A stretch of 64,000 nucleotides of DNA from Camellia lanceoleosa (taxonomy: Eukaryota > Streptophyta > Magnoliopsida > Ericales > Theaceae). The stretch spans positions 108,154,682 to 108,218,681 of the forward strand of contig CM045762.1 in assembly GCA_025200525.1 (NCBI GenBank), given 5' to 3'. The translations under genes and the position numbers were made by a program. The notes under the pieces are model-generated. The model had not been told where the DNA came from and searched no databases. It worked only from the letters and a program-made list of their open reading frames with translations. Shown here one piece after another: positions 60,241 through 64,000 of this stretch (position 1 is the first letter of the stretch; every line of letters starts with the position of its first letter).

Positions 60241-60830
60241 TGACTTTGGCGGCCTCATCTTTTGTCGTCTGGAGTCCCCTGTTAGATACAGAAGATGTCC
60301 GCCGCCTACGGGATGGGTTCATTTTGGAGGAACCTGACCTCTTTGGTTGGGGAAATGGCAAGGTGGGCTAGGTAGGTCGAGATAGACGCCATGGCCGAGG
60401 CTCTGACTGGTCTCATGGAAATAACCCAGCCATCTCATCCGCCTTAGAGTTTTTACCCGAGGGATGTGCTTGATTTGGAAGGTATTGAAGAGGCGAACAA
60501 GAGGGAGTGTTATATCCTCAGAAGCTCCACATCAGGTCCTCCTTAGTATCGAATTCCCTCGTAATTTGTCCGACAATGAGCTTGGAGTCGCCGAACACTG
60601 GATGTGGCCGACACAAATATCCCTGCCAAGTGAGACCTCGCTTATCAATGCCTAATATGCGCCTCATTGTTACCGGCCTCAACAAGAAATGGAGAGCACA
60701 TTTGCAATAACCACCCCTCGGGGCTATGAGGATGAGACCGGCCCACCGCCTCCCTCGCTAAAATGATCCGTCGACATTGAGAGTCCAAGAGTGAGGGTCT
60801 CGGCCTGTGAGGGGTTGGTGGGGGTGGAGG
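60241..60830 (-). pseudogene. Second RNase H pseudogene of the inverted copy
   Basis: The inverse of 56418-57012 with small indels: counterparts of VDGS near 60775, of NNEAAY near 60665 and of SDSKLIV near 60580 can be read in different frames. Confidence 0.8.
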
Positions 60831-62100
60831 GTCAAGGGGTAGGATTAGTGAATTCCGTGATGAATGATGGCGATACCGCTTTTATCAGCCGTTGCTCGAG
60901 GCCTAGGAGATGTCAAACTGGCCGAGTTCCACTGACTAATCGTGATGAGTCTCGCCTGAAAGTTCTGCTGTCGATTACTTTCTTCAAGGGTTGGTCAGTG
61001 AGGACCACTATGGAATGGGCTTGGAAGTAAGGACGAAGTCGTTCGAGGCGTGACCAAGGCCAACGATAATTTTTCTAATAGTAGGTAATTTTGCTCCGCC
61101 TCGAGAGCTCGACCGATGTAGTAGATCTAAGGGATGCAGCCGTTTTCCCCGATAAGAGTCAGACCGATCAAGTGCTTGACACAAATGAATAGAGGAAGAG
61201 GGTTCACCCATGATTGCCTCGTGGTAGAGTGGGGGTTGGCCATGCAATCGCTTCAACCGGCCGAAAAGCCTCTTCTGATTCGGGTTGTCCATTCAAAAGT
61301 TTGTCGAAGAACTTTGAAGAAGGGAAGGCACTTATCCGCTATGCTGAAATGAAGCGGTTAAGGGCGGTAACTCGCCAAGGAGTCTTTGAACCTCCTTAAC
61401 CGCTTCGGGTGATCAGATCTCAACCAAGGCCTTGATCTTTTCAGGTTGGCTTCAATGCCCCGCCGAAAGTGACCATGAAACCCAAAACTTCCTAGATCCA
61501 ACGCCGGCTAGGCGACTTTTCCGTGTTGAGCTTCATTTGGTACTTTCGTAGGGTGGCGAAGGTCTCGCAGTCGGTCGATGATCAACGAAGAGTTTGTTTC
61601 GACTAGCATGTCGACATGTACTTCCATATTCCGACCTATCTCGATGATGGAAGACAAAGATTAACTAAACGCTGGTAGGTGGCCCCAAAGATTTTTCAAA
61701 TTCAAATGGCATCACATGGTAATGGTAGGTACCCCGGCCGGTTATGAAGGAGGTGTGTTCCCGATCAGATGGGTGCATCAGAATTTGGTTGTACCCAGAG
61801 AAGGCCTCCATGAAGCTAAGGATTTGATCACCGCAAAGGGCGCCAACCAAACAGATCTATATAGGAGAGGATAGCCGTTTTTGGGGCAAGCTCGCTGAGG
61901 CTTGAGAGTAGTCGCATACAGAGTCGCCATTTACCATTGTTCCTACGAACCAGACAACGCTTGACAACCATCTAGGTAGTCCACATTTTTGATGAATTGT
62001 GCCTCAAGGAGCTTGTCGACCTCTACTCAAGAATGAGAGTGTTGCATTCCAGATGAAAGATGCTACCGCTTCCGCCAGAAGGTCGGAAATGAGGTTCAAT
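60831..62100 (-). pseudogene. RT/RNase H pseudogene of the inverted copy
   Basis: The inverse of 55200-56423. The 387-codon frame of the left arm is reduced to fragments such as DQILSFMEAFSGYNQILMHP (61840-61780) and NPNQKRLFGRLKRLHGQPPL (61290-61230). The same Glu-for-Asp variant (MEAFSG) is present, so both arms share that mutation. Confidence 0.85.
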
Positions 62101-62402
62101 GTCGAGGCGGTGGGTTATGAATGAGGGTCAATACTGCATGTCCGAAAGGGTCCAGCAAATACATCGTGGTGCTCGATCAGAGGGCAAGAAGGCTCGGCCT
62201 TTGCTTGGGGGATAGTTGGTCACGATTTTGGCATTGCCGGGTTGGCTGGGTCGATGGGAACCTCAACGAGCCCTCCACAGCTCCCCTCTAACTAGCTCGC
62301 CCTCATCTCTTTGACGCCAAGCCCTTCAATGATCATTGCCTCCTTCACTTGACTTCTTTGAGTGAGGCGACATAACATTCTCGCAATGGTTCCGCTTCTC
62401 CT

Positions 62403-64000
62403 CAGATGTCCCCGAACGCTGGGCCCCGGAGGAGGCGAGTCCTCTGCTCGTTCACTTGTGGGTCTACTACGCTCAAAGGATTCAAATGTCACGGTTTAAT
62501 CTTGAACCAAAGAGTCCAAATCCGCAAATCGCTTTTGAAAACATATTTTTTAAAAAGAAGTGCCAAACATGGACCTGGCTTTTGCGAGACACAGAGTCGC
62601 CACCTAAATGTTTTTTTAATGGGAAATTTAGGAAACCCCGACTCGTGCCAAAGGCCACGCGTCCGCTATCACCAAAGTTGCCTCTCTAGAACTTGGGTAC
62701 GATTGGGAAGGTCACTGCGGAGCATTTTCGCCGCCTGCCAAAGACCTACTTACTAACCATGATATCTGTTTGAAAAACATTGTGCGCTCTATTCCTAAGT
62801 ATTAGCCTAGGTTACTATGTGATGCTCGCAAAGAAACAAGTATAGACCGAAGTCGCTTGAATTGGAACAAAAACATTTCATGTTTGTTTGTTTGAAAATG
62901 GTTTGATGATGCTACCCGCAGTAGGCTAAGATGGATTTGCTACCCTTGGGCTTAGAAAAACATGATTTTGCCACTATCTAGTGGGCTTAAAACAAACAAA
63001 TAATGATTTGTTCCACTTCAAGTAACTCAACCTCCACCCACAGTATTCAAGGCGCTTATATCACATAAGCACATAGCCTCATGGTAAGCATGCTATTCAT
63101 GGCAACACTCACACGCATGCAAGGATGCTAAAGCATAAAACTCACCGAGTACTCCAAGCCAAAACAGAAACTCATAGAAATCCATGCATGATCCTAGATG
63201 CATGCATTGCCTAATGCAACACATGCAAAGATGCAAACTATAGCAAAGCTCGCTATTTTAAACATGGCATGTGATGATGCTACAACTAACACATATTCAA
63301 TTTGGAATTGAAATACAAATGCGCTAGTATGATGTGCGAGCCCTATGCAAAATAGATGAGTGATGCAAACATGCTATCATCAGATGCTAATTGAAATATG
63401 CCCTAATCTAACCATCATAAGGTGTAAATAAAAGGAAGAAAGACGGGGTTGAAGATATACATCACACTCACCCACACTTATTATAATTATACCAAGCAGA
63501 GGGTCCAAATAAATAAATAATAATACATTCCTAATAAAAGAATATTACAAATTCAAATAATACAGCCCAAATAATATACAAATTCCTAATTAATTAACAA
63601 ATTAACTAAGAAAGTCAGAATCGGCATGCAAGCCGTGGACCTTGATTCTCATGAATGATGTATGTTTGGCTTTGCACGGAAATCCACCGGGATTCCCAAT
63701 TAGCCTCGCTGCTAATGTTTTTGAAAAGCGCCAAGCCTCTAAGATCCGCCATTCTTGATTTTGCCGCAATAGAGAGCAGAAAGAGGCATAGCAATGTATT
63801 TCGCAATGTATGCATGCCTCGATCCTCATGCCACCAATCACGATCTCGATGCATGATGGCCGAGGAACCGAATTCGCACAACTCAATATAGAATGAATGC
63901 ATATGAACACTACAATAAAACCTAACTCCATCATCGATAACTGGAGTGTCGGACTTGGGAATCGAGACACGCCCGGCCACTCCAGTACGAACGCACTCGC
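62403..64000 (-). mobile_element. Giant solo-LTR-like element, copy 3 (partial, inverted)
   Basis: The inverse of about 53204-54846: it starts AGATGTCCCCGAACGC at the same position of the Tat pol as copy 2 and includes the inverse of TGGCGACTCTGT near 62595 and of the GGACCCTC tract near 63500. It runs off the window end. Small indels are scattered throughout. Confidence 0.85.

Larger units (their letters stand above)
59053..62402 (-). mobile_element. Inverted, indel-rich copy of the Tat pol region
   Basis: Read on the minus strand this repeats 54847-58224 in order: pol linker, RT, RNase H, second RNase H, INT and its downstream sequence, beginning at GTATGTTCTTTTTGACAATC next to the gap. 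Every long frame is broken by short indels, for example IDYFTKWVEREPLASI (59870) and GILQAIIADNDKQFDNAK near 59745 in neighbouring frames. See the finding on the inverted repeat. Confidence 0.9.

Overview
This window is repeat-dense nuclear DNA from a flowering plant, most likely a woody eudicot. The evidence is AT-rich intergenic sequence, MITEs, L1-type LINEs with plant-style reverse transcriptase and zf-RVT domains, a chromodomain-bearing Ty3/gypsy element, and a Tat-lineage Ty3/gypsy element carrying a second RNase H. I cannot name the species. No intact host gene is visible. The only host-gene remnants are two broken 3' ends of NADP-dependent alkenal double-bond reductase (2-alkenal reductase, MDR family) genes in opposite orientation, one on + at about 6.1-12.3 kb and one on - at about 24.6-34.0 kb. 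Both were split by transposons.

Layout. 1-6.1 kb: AT-rich spacer with a minisatellite, an (AAG)n microsatellite and several MITE-like elements. 6.1-12.3 kb: reductase pseudogene 1, whose terminal exon is split twice, first by a 5'-truncated minus-strand LINE (target duplication AGAACTT) and then by a non-autonomous minus-strand LTR retrotransposon (target duplication AGAAA). One LTR of that element holds two head-to-head Tourist-like MITEs. 12.5-23.7 kb: a plus-strand L1 LINE, split by a 2.4-kb solo-LTR-like element, which is itself split by a 4.2-kb giant solo-LTR-like element (three-level nesting). 24.6-33.9 kb: a 9.2-kb large retrotransposon derivative (LARD) with two 3.27-kb LTRs, sitting inside reductase pseudogene 2. 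34.4-36.7 kb: a partial inverted giant-LTR copy. 37.1-45.6 kb: a complete but decayed chromovirus with LTRs and a TTCTT target duplication. 46.5-47.1 kb: a hAT-like MITE with an 8-bp duplication. 47.75-58.95 kb: a Tat-lineage gypsy element (LTR, PBS, gag, PR, RT, RH, second RH, INT, 3' tandem array), interrupted between PR and RT by another giant LTR. A 100-N gap follows. 59.05-64.0 kb: an inverted, indel-rich copy of 53.2-58.2 kb, including the same nested insertion.

The coding content is almost all retrotransposon polyprotein fragments (nucleocapsid, aspartic protease, RT, RNase H, integrase, chromodomain), most with stops or frameshifts. The best-preserved frame is the 387-codon RT/RNase H frame of the Tat element.

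The points most worth following up are: the paired reductase remnants with datable nested insertions; a family of about 4.1-kb LTR-like elements without coding capacity; a roughly 150-bp non-coding module shared by the LTRs of otherwise different families; a tRNA-initiator-Met-like segment just inside the LARD; and the inverted repeat around the gap, which may be an assembly artefact. I found no candidate for a wholly new biological system beyond these. Nothing was computed, so all similarity statements come from reading by eye.
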